This document shows, in pieces, positions 17,729 to 26,935 of a stretch of 64,000 nt of DNA. Source of the stretch: AC-32 sp038236705. Lineage in GTDB: Bacteria > Actinomycetota > Thermoleophilia > Gaiellales > Gaiellaceae. Where the stretch lies: the NCBI GenBank assembly GCA_038236705.1, contig JBBRZN010000005.1:1-64000 (forward strand), read 5' to 3'. Every line of letters begins with the position of its first letter. Positions within the stretch are counted from its first letter, which is position 1. The notes below the pieces were generated by a model. It saw nothing but the letters and a program-made list of their open reading frames with translations, was not told the origin of the DNA and did not search any database. The translations under genes and the position numbers were made by a program.

Positions 17729-19659
17729 CGTCAGTCGACCACCCGGCAGTCGACCACCCGGCAGACGTCCGGACTGCGTACGCCGGCGGTCATCTCGTCG
17801 CGGCCGCGGCCTTCGCGCTGCCGCCGGTGATGCTCCTCGTCGTGGGCCTGGGCCTCGCGTTCCAGGGCGGGGGCGTCTCACCTCATCAGTGGCAGCCCGT
17901 GGCCGTCGGGCTCGCCGCCTCGCTCTTCGTCCTCTCCGCCGTCGGAGCGGTTCCGCGGATCCCTCGCGCCGGACTCGCCACGCTCGTCAGCCTCGCGGCC
18001 CTGCTCGCCTGGAGCGGAGCTTCGCTCCTCTGGACCGCCTCTCGCGAGGAGACCTTCGAGCAGGTTGTCCGACTTGCCATGCTGGGGGCGGCCGCGGTCG
18101 TGGGCGTGGCCTACGTGGCGCGTCCTCGCGCGGCCCTTGCTCTTGCCGCCGCCCTCGCCTCGTTCGGGGCCGTCGCCGCCGGCGCGATCGAGCTCAAGCT
18201 GCTGGCGGGGACTACGGATGCCTTCGTTGGCTCGCGCCTGTCCTGGCCGATCGACTACGCCAACGCGGACGCCGCCCTGGTCTGGTTGCCCATGGCGCCG
18301 TTGCTGGCGTTCGCTGCGGCCCAGCCGCTTCGGCCGCTCGTTCGGGGCGCCTTCGGGTTCTTCACCGCGCTCGCGCTCGCCACCGGCCTGACGACCGAGA
18401 GCCGCGGTGCCGCGGTTGCCCTCGCCGGCGCCCTGGTCGCGTCGATGGCGATCGCCCGCGATCGAGGCCGATTCGCGCTCACGTTGATGGCGGTCCTCGT
18501 GCCGATGGCCGTCATCGCTTCGCGCTTGACCGGCGGAGACGCGTCCGCTTCCGCGAGCCTCGCGCGCGACCGAGGCTACGCTGCCATCGCCGGTTCGCTC
18601 GCAGCCGGTGCGCTCGTGTGCGGCCTCGCGATGCTCGACCGGCGAGAGCGGTTTCCCCTCGGCGGCCGCGAGGCTCGCGTGGCGCTCGTTCTCTGGACGA
18701 CCGCGATCGTGCTCGCACTCGGCGCCTTCGTGGCCGCGAACGGAAGCCCGGATTCGTGGGCTTCGAAGCGCTGGCACGAGTTCACCCACGTGGAGGCGGC
18801 CGCCGCACGACCAGCTCCCACCGACACGAACCATTTCGGCACCGGCGTCTCGAATCGCTACGACTACTGGCGCGTCAGCTGGCGCGCGTTCCGAGATCAT
18901 CCGCTCGGGGGAGTCGGAGCAGGTGCCTTCAGCGTCCCCTGGTTCCGCTCGCGATCGATCGACGAGAATGTGACCGACGCCCATTCCTGGGAAGCGAGCG
19001 CTTTGGCCGAGACGGGGCTGGTCGGTCTCGCCCTCACAGCGGCGGTGCTCCTTTTCCCCCTTGCCGGGGTCCGTAGGGCCCGTACCGGCGCCGGCGCTTG
19101 GCCGATCGCCGCCACGGCGCTGGGCGGCGCGAGCGTCTACTTCGTCCTGCATGCGTCATTCGACTGGCTGTTCCGGATACCCGCGATCGCGATTCCCGGC
19201 TTCGTGGTCCTCGGCGCCCTGGCAACCGGCGGCTCGGACAGCGATCTGATTCTGACCGGCTCCCGCCAACGGGCAGCCCTGGCGGCGGCGGCGCTGGTCG
19301 CCGTTGGGCTCGCAACACCTGCGTACCTCTCGACCGCCGCCGTCGCACGTGCCGAGACGGAGGCGGCGACGGGGTCGCACGACGCGCTCAACCAACTCGA
19401 CACGGCGTCGTGGCTGAACCCGTTCGCGGTCGAGCCGTTGATCCTGCGCTCGACGATTTTCCAACTCGACGGGAAGAGGGTGCCCGCTCTCGATGCTGCA
19501 GCCGAGGCGACCAGGAGGGAGCCACGAGACTGGGCCGCGTGGCTGATACTTGCTCAGGCACGGCGTGGGGCTGGCGACAACCCGGCGGCCCGCGCGGCGT
19601 TTAACCGGGCCGCCCGGCTGAATCCGCGTGCCTCGCACCTGGCACTCATGAATCGGTGA
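17725..19659 (+). CDS. O-antigen ligase/polymerase (Wzy_C) with C-terminal TPR
   Basis: A 644-residue protein with about a dozen hydrophobic segments in the first 540 residues. The large outer loop and following helix of the O-antigen ligase family are visible around residues 370-450 (GTGVSNRYDYWRVSWRAF, HPLGGVGAGAF, DAHSWEASALAETGLVGL). The last 85 residues are TPR-like (PLILRSTIFQLDGKRVPALD, WLILAQARRGAGDNPAARAA). Such proteins polymerise repeat units or transfer glycan to a carrier on the outer face. The ATG at 17725 overlaps the previous stop (ATGA). A separate Wzy-type gene lies at 21952, so the two may act on different glycans or do polymerisation and ligation respectively. Confidence 0.83.
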   Translation: MTSVDHPAVDHPADVRTAYAGGHLVAAAAFALPPVMLLVVGLGLAFQGGGVSPHQWQPVAVGLAASLFVLSAVGAVPRIPRAGLATLVSLAALLAWSGASLLWTASREETFEQVVRLAMLGAAAVVGVAYVARPRAALALAAALASFGAVAAGAIELKLLAGTTDAFVGSRLSWPIDYANADAALVWLPMAPLLAFAAAQPLRPLVRGAFGFFTALALATGLTTESRGAAVALAGALVASMAIARDRGRFALTLMAVLVPMAVIASRLTGGDASASASLARDRGYAAIAGSLAAGALVCGLAMLDRRERFPLGGREARVALVLWTTAIVLALGAFVAANGSPDSWASKRWHEFTHVEAAAARPAPTDTNHFGTGVSNRYDYWRVSWRAFRDHPLGGVGAGAFSVPWFRSRSIDENVTDAHSWEASALAETGLVGLALTAAVLLFPLAGVRRARTGAGAWPIAATALGGASVYFVLHASFDWLFRIPAIAIPGFVVLGALATGGSDSDLILTGSRQRAALAAAALVAVGLATPAYLSTAAVARAETEAATGSHDALNQLDTASWLNPFAVEPLILRSTIFQLDGKRVPALDAAAEATRREPRDWAAWLILAQARRGAGDNPAARAAFNRAARLNPRASHLALMNR

Positions 19660-20903
19660 GCGCGAATAATGCGCGAATGACGCGCGTGCTACGGGTGATC
19701 GCCAGGTTGAACGTCGGGGGCCCCGCGATCCAGGCGATCAGCCTGTCTCGGCTTCTGGAGGAGCACGACTACGAGACGCTCCTCGTCCGCGGCAGGGAGG
19801 GGGACCGCGAGGGGTCGATGGATCCACTTGCGGAGCAGCTCGGCGTAAAACCGCTCGACCTGCCGACGCTCAAGCGGAGGATCGGCATCGGCGACGTGGC
19901 GTCGCTCGTGTTCCTCGTTCGGCAGATCCGCGACTGGCAGCCACAGATCCTGCATACACACGCGGCCAAGGCCGGAGCGCTAGGACGGATAGCGGCCCTC
20001 CTTGCAGGCCGTCGCCGCCCGCCCGTGATCGTCCACACCTTCCACGGCCACGTACTGACCGGGTACTTCCCGCCGCTGATCTCCGCTGCCTTCACAGCGA
20101 TCGAGCGAGCGCTCGGGCGCTACACGACCTGTCTGATCGCCGTCTCCGACGAGGTTCGCTCCGACCTCGTGCGGCTTCGGGTCGCCCCGCCCGAGCGAAT
20201 CGTCGTGCTGCCTCTCGGGTTCGACTTCTCGCGATTCGATGCGGCCGTGGAAGAACGCCGCCGCCGGCGTGAGGCATTTCGCCGGGAGCTTGGGATACCG
20301 CTCGATGCGCCGGTCGTCACGCTCGTCGCACGTCTCGAGCCGATCAAGCGCGTCGATCGCTTCCTGCGCGTGGCGACACTGATCACCAACCCGGCAGAGA
20401 CCTGCTTTCTCATCGTCGGCGATGGGGCCCTCCGGGAGGAACTTCAGGGTTCGCCCGAGGCGGCGCAGCTCGGGGGCCGGCTGGTCTGGGCGGGCCTACG
20501 CGAAGACATGCCGGACGCCTATTTCGCGAGCGACGTCGTCGCCGTGACGTCGGACAACGAGGGAACTGCCGTCAGCGCGATCGAGGCCCAAGCAGCCGGC
20601 CTGCCCGTCGTGTCGACGCGCGTGGGAGGCATGGCTTCGGCTGTGGAGGACGGGCAGACCGGCATGCTCGTGGAGCCCGGCGATGAGGAAGGCTTCGGGC
20701 TCGAGCTCGAGCGGGCTCTCAATGACGAAGCGTTGCGCGCCCGACTCGGACAAAAGGGCAGCGAGCGAGCGCGAGCGAAGTTCTCGCTCGGCCGTCTCGT
20801 CGGGGACATCGACTCCCTCTATCGGCGGCTTCTGCAGGAGGCAGCCGATACGCAATCGACGCTCGTGCGCGCTTCGAACGTGACAGAGAAAGAGAAGTCA
20901 TAG
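19656..20903 (+). CDS. Family 4 glycosyltransferase (GT-B)
   Basis: A 415-residue GT4 enzyme of the WecA-island capsular type. N-terminal domain: RVLRVIARLNVGGPAIQAI and LHTHAAKAGALGRIAAL, HTFHGHVLTGYF. C-terminal domain: VVTLVARLEPIKRVDRFL, FLIVGDGALREEL, and the donor-binding DNEGTAVSAIEAQAAGLPVV with the two spaced Glu. The GTG at 19656 overlaps the preceding stop as GTGA; the ATG at 19677 (MTRVLRV) is an equally good start by homology. The Lys-Glu-rich tail is specific to this protein. It closes the operon led by the WecA-like gene and is followed by a methyltransferase. Confidence 0.88.
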   Translation: MSANNARMTRVLRVIARLNVGGPAIQAISLSRLLEEHDYETLLVRGREGDREGSMDPLAEQLGVKPLDLPTLKRRIGIGDVASLVFLVRQIRDWQPQILHTHAAKAGALGRIAALLAGRRRPPVIVHTFHGHVLTGYFPPLISAAFTAIERALGRYTTCLIAVSDEVRSDLVRLRVAPPERIVVLPLGFDFSRFDAAVEERRRRREAFRRELGIPLDAPVVTLVARLEPIKRVDRFLRVATLITNPAETCFLIVGDGALREELQGSPEAAQLGGRLVWAGLREDMPDAYFASDVVAVTSDNEGTAVSAIEAQAAGLPVVSTRVGGMASAVEDGQTGMLVEPGDEEGFGLELERALNDEALRARLGQKGSERARAKFSLGRLVGDIDSLYRRLLQEAADTQSTLVRASNVTEKEKS

Positions 20904-20941
20904 AAAGAGTCGAGACAGAGGCGAGGGTACAACCTGAAACC

Positions 20942-21955
20942 TTGTCGCTGCTCCGCTGCATCGATTGTGGCGGCCCACTTGAGTTCGCCAGCACTGCTCG
21001 ACCTGACACGGCCGACCTTCCGGGCGTCGACCGAAAGCTGCGCTGCACGAGGTGTGGGCACCAGTACCCCATCGTCGGGGGGTCGCCGTTCATGCTTCGA
21101 CGGGACCCTGAAGGCCGTTCATCGGACCCGGAAGCAGAAGTTCGGCGCCGTACTGCCGAGAGCTTCGCCTACGAATGGGAGCACTTCGGCCAGCTGCGAC
21201 AGGAGTGGGAGCAGAACTTTCGGGAGTATCTGCGTCCGCACGAGCCGGAGTCACTGAGAAACCGGCTGGTGCTGGATGTCGGTGCCGGGTCCGGGCGGCA
21301 CAGCTATGAGGCGCATCGGTTCGGAGCGAGAGTTGTCGCGGTCGACGTCGGTGATGCGATCCACGTCGCGCGGCGGAATCTGCCAGCCGATGTCGTGACG
21401 GTTCAGGCGGACGCCGAGGAGCTGCCGTTCGAGGACGCTACCTTCGATTTCGTCATGTCAATCGGGGTCCTCCACCACCTCCCCGACCCGCGGCGCGCGC
21501 TGAGCTCCCTCGCAAGGCTCGTTCGCCCGGGCGGGCACATCCACGTCTACGTCTACTGGGTTCCGCCACGCAGATGGCATCGGTCCCTGCTCCGACTCGT
21601 CGCAGCCGTGCGGCGGGTGACGACCCGGATGCCCCGACCGCTGCTGCGCGTCCTGTGCTATCCGATAGCGGCGGCGCTCTTCGCGACGTTCGTGCTGCCG
21701 TATCGGGCCACCCGCGACGCGCCTGGGCTCGAACGAGTGGCCGGCGGCTTTCCTCTGAAGGCGTACGCCGACTACCCGTTCAGGGTCTGCGTGAACGATC
21801 AGTTCGACAGGTTCTCAGCCCCGCTCGAATGGCGTTTCACAGCCGAGGAAGTGAAAGGCATGCTCATCGAAGCAGGATTCGCTGACGTCGTCGTTCTAGA
21901 CAACAACGGCTGGATCGGCAGCGGCCGCCGCCCCGACGCGTCTCTTCCCGTTTAG
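20942..21955 (+). CDS. Zinc-ribbon plus class I SAM methyltransferase
   Basis: A 337-residue protein. Residues 4-42 form a Trm112-like zinc ribbon (LLRCIDCGGPLEF, then LRCTRCGHQYP). A class I methyltransferase core follows from about residue 100: motif I VLDVGAGSGRHSYEAHRFG, motif II RVVAVDVGD, DAEELPFEDATFDFVMSIGVLHHLPDP, then LVRPGGHIHVYVYW. It probably methylates a sugar or a lipid-linked precursor in this island. TTG start; the C-terminus overlaps the convergent Wzy gene by four bases. It may be transcribed with the GT4 gene 38 bases upstream. Confidence 0.82.
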   Translation: MSLLRCIDCGGPLEFASTARPDTADLPGVDRKLRCTRCGHQYPIVGGSPFMLRRDPEGRSSDPEAEVRRRTAESFAYEWEHFGQLRQEWEQNFREYLRPHEPESLRNRLVLDVGAGSGRHSYEAHRFGARVVAVDVGDAIHVARRNLPADVVTVQADAEELPFEDATFDFVMSIGVLHHLPDPRRALSSLARLVRPGGHIHVYVYWVPPRRWHRSLLRLVAAVRRVTTRMPRPLLRVLCYPIAAALFATFVLPYRATRDAPGLERVAGGFPLKAYADYPFRVCVNDQFDRFSAPLEWRFTAEEVKGMLIEAGFADVVVLDNNGWIGSGRRPDASLPV

Positions 21956-23280
21956 TCCGGAACGGCACTGGCAGTGTCATCCTGCGCCGGCGTCAGCCGA
22001 GTCACCGCGCGTGCCGGGATTTTGGATGCGAGCCAGATCGCGAGCACGGCAATAAGCAGCGCCCCCATGATGTGTGGAGCGGTGAAAAGGAAGACCGACG
22101 GGGACCCTACGATGGCTGCCGCCATGAGCGAGTAGACCACGATTCCGCTCAGCCTGCGGCAACGTGACCACGCCCAAGCCAGCCCGCAAAGAGAGCCGAG
22201 TAATGCCACGATCGGCACAGCGAGCGCCTTCCCGCCGTCGATCAAGGGAAGATCGAGCGCAGTGTAGGTGTTCCAAGCTAGCGGCGGAGCGGTAAATGGC
22301 CGGATCCGGGGAACGGGCTCAACCTGGACATTGAGCTTTCGTAGGCCTTTGCAAACTTCGGCGACTTCAGCGCAACCGCCTGCGTCTCCCCATGTTGTGG
22401 CAGATCGAGTCTGAACTTCAAGCGCGGCGACGGGCGCGCTCGCGTACTTGTAAGGCAGGGCGAGAGTCGAGAGTGATGAATGCCGCTTGAACACACTCGG
22501 GAGTGCCTGAAGGTCAGCGCTGTTGGAGTACGTCTTACCGATAAGTTGGCCCCCGGCAATGAAGATGGCTAACGCAATTGCAATTACTCCCACGATGCCG
22601 GCAAAAAAGCGGTGGGTTCGGATTGGCTGAGCCCGCGAGCCCAGATATGCGACCAGGCCGACGATCAAGGCGCTGATGACGGTCGCTCTCCCGGTCGCCA
22701 GGTAAATGCTCGCGCCGCAAGCGCTCGCCGACGTTAGCCACAGCAGCCGCGGCCAACGCCTGACCGCTAAGCCCGCGGCAACGCTGCATAGCGCGACGCC
22801 TGCGAGAGCTGCGTATATGTATTTGATCTGGAGCGAAAGCGCGCCGCTGCCCAGCTCCGTTCTGAACCGGTATGAGGCCGTGAAAGTGTCGCGGGCGCCA
22901 TAGGTCGCACTGGCACTCGCAGCGAAGGCGGTCACCCAGACGGTCGTAATGCAGAGGACTCCGACCGCAGCGATGCACGTCGTTGAGTAAGTTGGTCTGC
23001 GCACCGGCCCGCGAAACCTCTTGAAGCGGCCGAGCTCCGCCGTGCCCCATTCACCCACTAGAGAAGAAAGTACAAAGGCGAGGGTCGCGGCGGCGACGAT
23101 TGTGGCTGTTGTCCACGAGAGTGACCTGTAGGGGAGCAGCCGAAGCGAATATAAAGTGACCGCGATCGACCAGGGAACTGCCCAGAGCTGGCCCGGGTGC
23201 AGCGGCGGGAGGAACGCCAATGACCAGCCGGCGACCAGAAGCAGGACGATCGCCAGCGCAACCCCTGCGGACAGACTCAC
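21952..23280 (-). CDS. Oligosaccharide repeat-unit polymerase (Wzy-like)
   Basis: A 442-residue integral membrane protein with about 11-12 hydrophobic segments and one large outer loop (about residues 255-345, holding two Cys in DAGGCAEVAEVCKGL). Typical Wzy features are GARDTFTASYRFRTELGSG, the RPFTAPPLAWNTYTAL loop end, and ATGRATVISALIV, where polymerases carry 'R.' residues near the membrane face. Sequence conservation in this family is low, so the call rests on topology and location. GC content is clearly lower than in most of the window (runs such as gcaattgcaattactcc), which suggests recent acquisition. GTG start at 23280; AGGAGG lies directly against it, which is closer than ideal. 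Confidence 0.68.
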   Translation of the reverse strand: MSLSAGVALAIVLLLVAGWSLAFLPPLHPGQLWAVPWSIAVTLYSLRLLPYRSLSWTTATIVAAATLAFVLSSLVGEWGTAELGRFKRFRGPVRRPTYSTTCIAAVGVLCITTVWVTAFAASASATYGARDTFTASYRFRTELGSGALSLQIKYIYAALAGVALCSVAAGLAVRRWPRLLWLTSASACGASIYLATGRATVISALIVGLVAYLGSRAQPIRTHRFFAGIVGVIAIALAIFIAGGQLIGKTYSNSADLQALPSVFKRHSSLSTLALPYKYASAPVAALEVQTRSATTWGDAGGCAEVAEVCKGLRKLNVQVEPVPRIRPFTAPPLAWNTYTALDLPLIDGGKALAVPIVALLGSLCGLAWAWSRCRRLSGIVVYSLMAAAIVGSPSVFLFTAPHIMGALLIAVLAIWLASKIPARAVTRLTPAQDDTASAVPD

Positions 23281-23448
23281 CCTCCTGACCCATGCGCTCG
23301 GACGCGGCTGCCAACGCGCTGGGGTTGAGGGCTCCAGCCGACGAAGATTAGCGTGACCAGGGTCTTTGAGAGCATGACATCACCATTCGGACGGCCGCTG
23401 AGTAGGGTATCGCCCGAATGCCACCCTCCCTAGACACGAGGTGATCCC

Positions 23449-24384
23449 ATGCGCGTGAGCTGGCGACCTCCATCGTGTGGCCGCGACGCGTATCTGACCG
23501 CGATTGGAACGATTGCGGCAGCTGCTGTTGCATCTGGGATTGCAGGTTGCGGCAATGACCACGCGCGTCCTAAACCCAACGAGGCGACGGACGCGGCTCT
23601 CTTACGGGCGGCGAACATCGCCGATCGCCTTTCCACGGCTGGTGGCTATCCGTTCTCGATCTCCCTCGCCAACCAACTCCATCTAAGCGATCCCGCAAGA
23701 GTCTATGAGCCGATGTCCTCTCCAGCTCAGGTCGCTTCGCGGTCGTCAATCGGCGTATACGCAACTGCTTCGACTCTGTGGTTGAACAAGCGCACCCCGG
23801 GCGGCCTTGTCATCCAACTTCGGCGCGTCGACCATGGGCCCGCCCGCGGAACCTATGGGCCAGTACCAATCACGCCTTCCGCTCTGGCGGATGGTGACTT
23901 CGCCACCCCGATTAATGAGCCGTGGGCGATCCAGGTGGGTCGGATTGCGCGCGTCACGCGCGATCCCAAGGTCTCTGCGAACACGCCGGCGTCTCTCCGC
24001 ATTGATGGTACAGGCAGGCGAGGGCGCATTCCGACGCTTGTGTCCCAGACGATCGAGCCTCCCGGGTTTCGCGGAGTCGGAACGACGTACACGGTCGATC
24101 TGGTGGCGCGGAGCCGCAACCTCAATCGTCGGCTCTCGGTGGAGACGAGGCTTGACTACTCGGACGGCTCCTACGAGTTCTTCCTGGCGGTGCCGCAGGG
24201 TCCCACGGGCGCTGCAGCCGGCGTACCGTCAGGCTCCTCCCGGGGCTGGATCCCGCTCGAAAGCCGAGCGGTCGCCAACAAGCCTGTTACCAGGTTGGTG
24301 ATTTACGCAGTCGACACTGGCGTGATTCCGCTGCGAGGCTCAGCGTGGATAGATGACGTTACTCTCACAGTGAGCAGGCCTTGA
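23449..24384 (+). CDS. Exported lipoprotein with carbohydrate-binding-like C-terminal domain
   Basis: A 311-residue protein with a lipoprotein signal: hydrophobic AIGTIAAAAVASGIAGC with IAGC as lipobox, so it is probably lipid-anchored outside. The C-terminal part (about 215-308) reads ETRLDYSDGSYEFFLAVPQG, then WIPLESRAVANKPVTRLVIY, then GSAWIDDVTLTV. It is a beta-rich pattern like CBM4/9-type or discoidin-like jelly rolls. The same pattern occurs in the lipoprotein at 26936. The N-terminal 200 residues are not recognised. It sits between a Wzy-like polymerase and a flippase, 10 bases before the latter, so a role in handling or retaining the exported glycan is inferred. Confidence 0.7.
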   Translation: MRVSWRPPSCGRDAYLTAIGTIAAAAVASGIAGCGNDHARPKPNEATDAALLRAANIADRLSTAGGYPFSISLANQLHLSDPARVYEPMSSPAQVASRSSIGVYATASTLWLNKRTPGGLVIQLRRVDHGPARGTYGPVPITPSALADGDFATPINEPWAIQVGRIARVTRDPKVSANTPASLRIDGTGRRGRIPTLVSQTIEPPGFRGVGTTYTVDLVARSRNLNRRLSVETRLDYSDGSYEFFLAVPQGPTGAAAGVPSGSSRGWIPLESRAVANKPVTRLVIYAVDTGVIPLRGSAWIDDVTLTVSRP

Positions 24385-24394
24385 CGCTGTCGCT

Positions 24395-25846
24395 GTGTTC
24401 GGCGATTCCTCGACCCAGTTGACGCGAGATCAAAGCGGGGTGAGAGATCAGCGGCGCCAGATCGCGCGCTACGTCTGGCAGCTCCTGAGCGGCGAGCTCG
24501 CGAACAAGGTGCTTCGGTTTGCAGCACTCGTTGTATTCGCTCGCGCGCTCTCACCGAATAATTTCGGCCTTGTCAATGTCGCAATTGCCCTCTCGGGAAT
24601 AGCGCTCGTCGCTAGCTCACTCGGACTGCCCGATCTCGGCGCGCGCGACGCCGCAGTTGCGCCCGAACGCGCCGGATGGCTTGCGGGCCACGTAGCCGTA
24701 ACCCGTGTCCTGGCGGTTGGCGCCGTCGCATCGGTCGGCATCTTGGTAGCAGCGCTTGTCTGGCCCAGTCACACTTTGCTGCTGATCATGGCAGCGGCCA
24801 TGGCCGTTTTCATGGCCGCCTCCGGCGACTGGCTCGCACGTGGTCTCGAGCGGATGTCCCTGGCCAGCGCGGCGAACGCCGCAGGCGGGCTCACGGTACT
24901 GGCCGGGTCTCTTGTCGTAGCGACGCTGTCGAGCAGCGCGACCGCCGCCCTTGGCGCATTCGCCCTCGGTGAATGTGTCGTTGCAGCTGTCTTGTGGATA
25001 AGTCTCCACCGTCTCTCGCGAGTCGAGTTCGGCGTCCGCGGAATGCGAGCGATGTTGCACCGAGCACGACCGCTCGCTGTCTCCTCGCTTGCCATCTATA
25101 GCTACTACGCGAATTTCGACACGATCATTCTCGCCGCGTCTCACTCTAACCGTCAGGCCGGCCTCTACAGCGCTCCGTACCGATTGTTTCTCGTCCTGAA
25201 CCTCGTGGGCGTCTTCGCTGCCTATGCCATGCTGCCAACCCTCGCGCGCCTGGCCGATGCCAGGGGGCAAGCCGACGCGGACTGGCTTGTGCGCTCGGCG
25301 CTCGCGGTCCTGGCCGGCTACGGCCTATTCACGTTGGGCCTGGCGGAACTCAAAGGCGCCGACGCCCTTGGTGCATTGTTTGGCGCGCCGTTCCGTGAGG
25401 CGTCGGGTGCGTTTGTGCTGCTTGCCGCGGGCGTTGCTTGGTATGCGATCGGCTATCCTGCTGGTTATAGCCTGATCGCCCTCGGCGAAAATGCACGGTT
25501 CCTTCGCGGGGCTGCTACGGCGAGTGTCATTAGCATCGGTCTCGACATCGCACTGATACCTCCCTTGGGTATGTCGGGCGCCGGTCTCGCGACGATGCTG
25601 GCCTTTGCGGCGGCGGCTCTCGTATGGTTGTCGGCGCGGGGTCTGCTTGGGCGCCAAACGCTCCCTATCGTCGCCGCGCTCATCGGAACCAGCGGACTCG
25701 CGGTCACGGTCGCCTTCTCCGATGGCGCTGAGTCGGTTTCTGGAGCCGCAACTCTTGCCGTCAGTGTGGCTTTGTTGTCGATTGGTTTTCGCTTCAGGCT
25801 GTCGCGCATCTGGTCGCGCGTTCTGCGCGGGCCCGACGCGAGGTGA
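24395..25846 (+). CDS. Second polysaccharide flippase (Wzx-like, MOP superfamily)
   Basis: A 483-residue membrane protein with 12-14 hydrophobic helices. Flippase signatures: ELANKVLRFAALVVFARALS near residue 30, followed by PNNFGLVNVAIALSGIAL; SLAIYSYYANFDTIILAASH and QAGLYSAPYRLFLVLNLVGV in the middle; MSGAGLATMLAFAAAALVWL near the end. It shares the overall layout of the flippase at 10835 but little direct sequence, so it is a separate lineage rather than a recent copy. GTG start at 24395, ten bases after the lipoprotein gene, hence cotranscribed with it. Two flippases imply two exported repeat units or an imported second gene set. Confidence 0.84.
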   Translation: MFGDSSTQLTRDQSGVRDQRRQIARYVWQLLSGELANKVLRFAALVVFARALSPNNFGLVNVAIALSGIALVASSLGLPDLGARDAAVAPERAGWLAGHVAVTRVLAVGAVASVGILVAALVWPSHTLLLIMAAAMAVFMAASGDWLARGLERMSLASAANAAGGLTVLAGSLVVATLSSSATAALGAFALGECVVAAVLWISLHRLSRVEFGVRGMRAMLHRARPLAVSSLAIYSYYANFDTIILAASHSNRQAGLYSAPYRLFLVLNLVGVFAAYAMLPTLARLADARGQADADWLVRSALAVLAGYGLFTLGLAELKGADALGALFGAPFREASGAFVLLAAGVAWYAIGYPAGYSLIALGENARFLRGAATASVISIGLDIALIPPLGMSGAGLATMLAFAAAALVWLSARGLLGRQTLPIVAALIGTSGLAVTVAFSDGAESVSGAATLAVSVALLSIGFRFRLSRIWSRVLRGPDAR

Positions 25847-25861
25847 CTAGTGTCGCTCTGG

Positions 25862-26860
25862 TTAGTCTCGATTCACTAGGGGCTGGCTACCACTCTTCGA
25901 AGCCGTGAGGAACAGTGTGTCGGGTCCGATCAGCCAAGAGACCGCGCTTAGCGGCAGATAGAGCGCCATGATCACCGCAAGACTTGGCCGGTGGGCGCGG
26001 CCGCTCGTGACCAGGCGGCCGAACATCACGTATTGAACGCTTCCAACCAGCCCGAAGGTGGAGACACTGCTGCGCGCGACTCGTGGCTCGAAGCCGGCTC
26101 TTTCCACGGCCGCCTTGAGCGAGTTGCGCCCGAAGTGCTGCAGGTGGCGCGGGAGATCCAGCGGATACCAGCAAGAGCCGAAGATCCGGCGTTGTCGCGA
26201 ATCCCAATCGGGCACCGCGACAGCGACCACGCCTCCTGGGCGCAAGAGGTCGTGTGCACACATCAGGTCTCCGAGCGGATCGTGAACATGCTCTAGAGAG
26301 TGGCTGAACAGCACGACGTCGAAGCTCATCGCTGGCCACGGAACCTCCTCCAAAGTCCCGGTGACGGCGTCCACGCCGGCTGCGCGGGCGCTAGCAACCG
26401 CGGATGGCGAAACGTCGAGGCCGTGGACCTCCCAACCATGCTTGATAAAACCGGCAGCAAAGTCGCCGCGGCCGCAACCAACGTCCAGGAGTCGCCCCGG
26501 CTCCATTCTTGCGATGTGACGAAGCAAGCCCGCCCGTATCGCGAGTTCCGCGCGCATTCGTCGCACCACGCTGATAAGCGAGGGAAGGAAGCCGTCCGGT
26601 GAGCGATAGGCCCTGTACGTGTTGGGATAGTGCCGCTCAAGTTGGACGCCCCTGGGGCGAGGGTCTGTCACGCCGAGCCCGCAGGTTGGGCACTCGCGCA
26701 CGACGAAGCGATTAGGTATTTCGACTTGGCGGTCAAAGCCAACAAGCGTCGGGACATCGAGCTTGTCTCCGCAGATGGGGCACGCCGATGCTTCGGTCCC
26801 GCAACTCGGACCCGAATCTGTTGACTCCGCTGCTGGCAGGTCTCCGCGGTCCACATTCAC
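25862..26860 (-). CDS. Class I SAM methyltransferase with N-terminal zinc-finger motif
   Basis: A 332-residue protein. Residues 26-65 hold two Cys pairs (ACPICGDKL and RECPTCGLGVTDPRP) typical of the methyltransferases of glycan clusters. The SAM core follows: RLLDVGCGRGDFAAGFIKHG, VHGLDVSPSAVASARAAGVD, FDVVLFSHSLEHVHDP, and LLRPGGVVAVAVPDWDS. The tail has a hydrophobic stretch (LAVIMALYLPLSAVSWLI) that may sit on the membrane. It probably methylates a sugar of the repeat unit. It converges with the flippase gene and is divergent from the second lipoprotein gene (75 bases between starts). Confidence 0.84.
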   Translation of the reverse strand: MNVDRGDLPAAESTDSGPSCGTEASACPICGDKLDVPTLVGFDRQVEIPNRFVVRECPTCGLGVTDPRPRGVQLERHYPNTYRAYRSPDGFLPSLISVVRRMRAELAIRAGLLRHIARMEPGRLLDVGCGRGDFAAGFIKHGWEVHGLDVSPSAVASARAAGVDAVTGTLEEVPWPAMSFDVVLFSHSLEHVHDPLGDLMCAHDLLRPGGVVAVAVPDWDSRQRRIFGSCWYPLDLPRHLQHFGRNSLKAAVERAGFEPRVARSSVSTFGLVGSVQYVMFGRLVTSGRAHRPSLAVIMALYLPLSAVSWLIGPDTLFLTASKSGSQPLVNRD

Positions 26861-26935
26861 GCCGGGAGTGTCAATGGCGGCACGCTAGCAGGCACATCCA
26901 ATTTGGCGCACCGGCGCATATGATGGCGCTCACCC

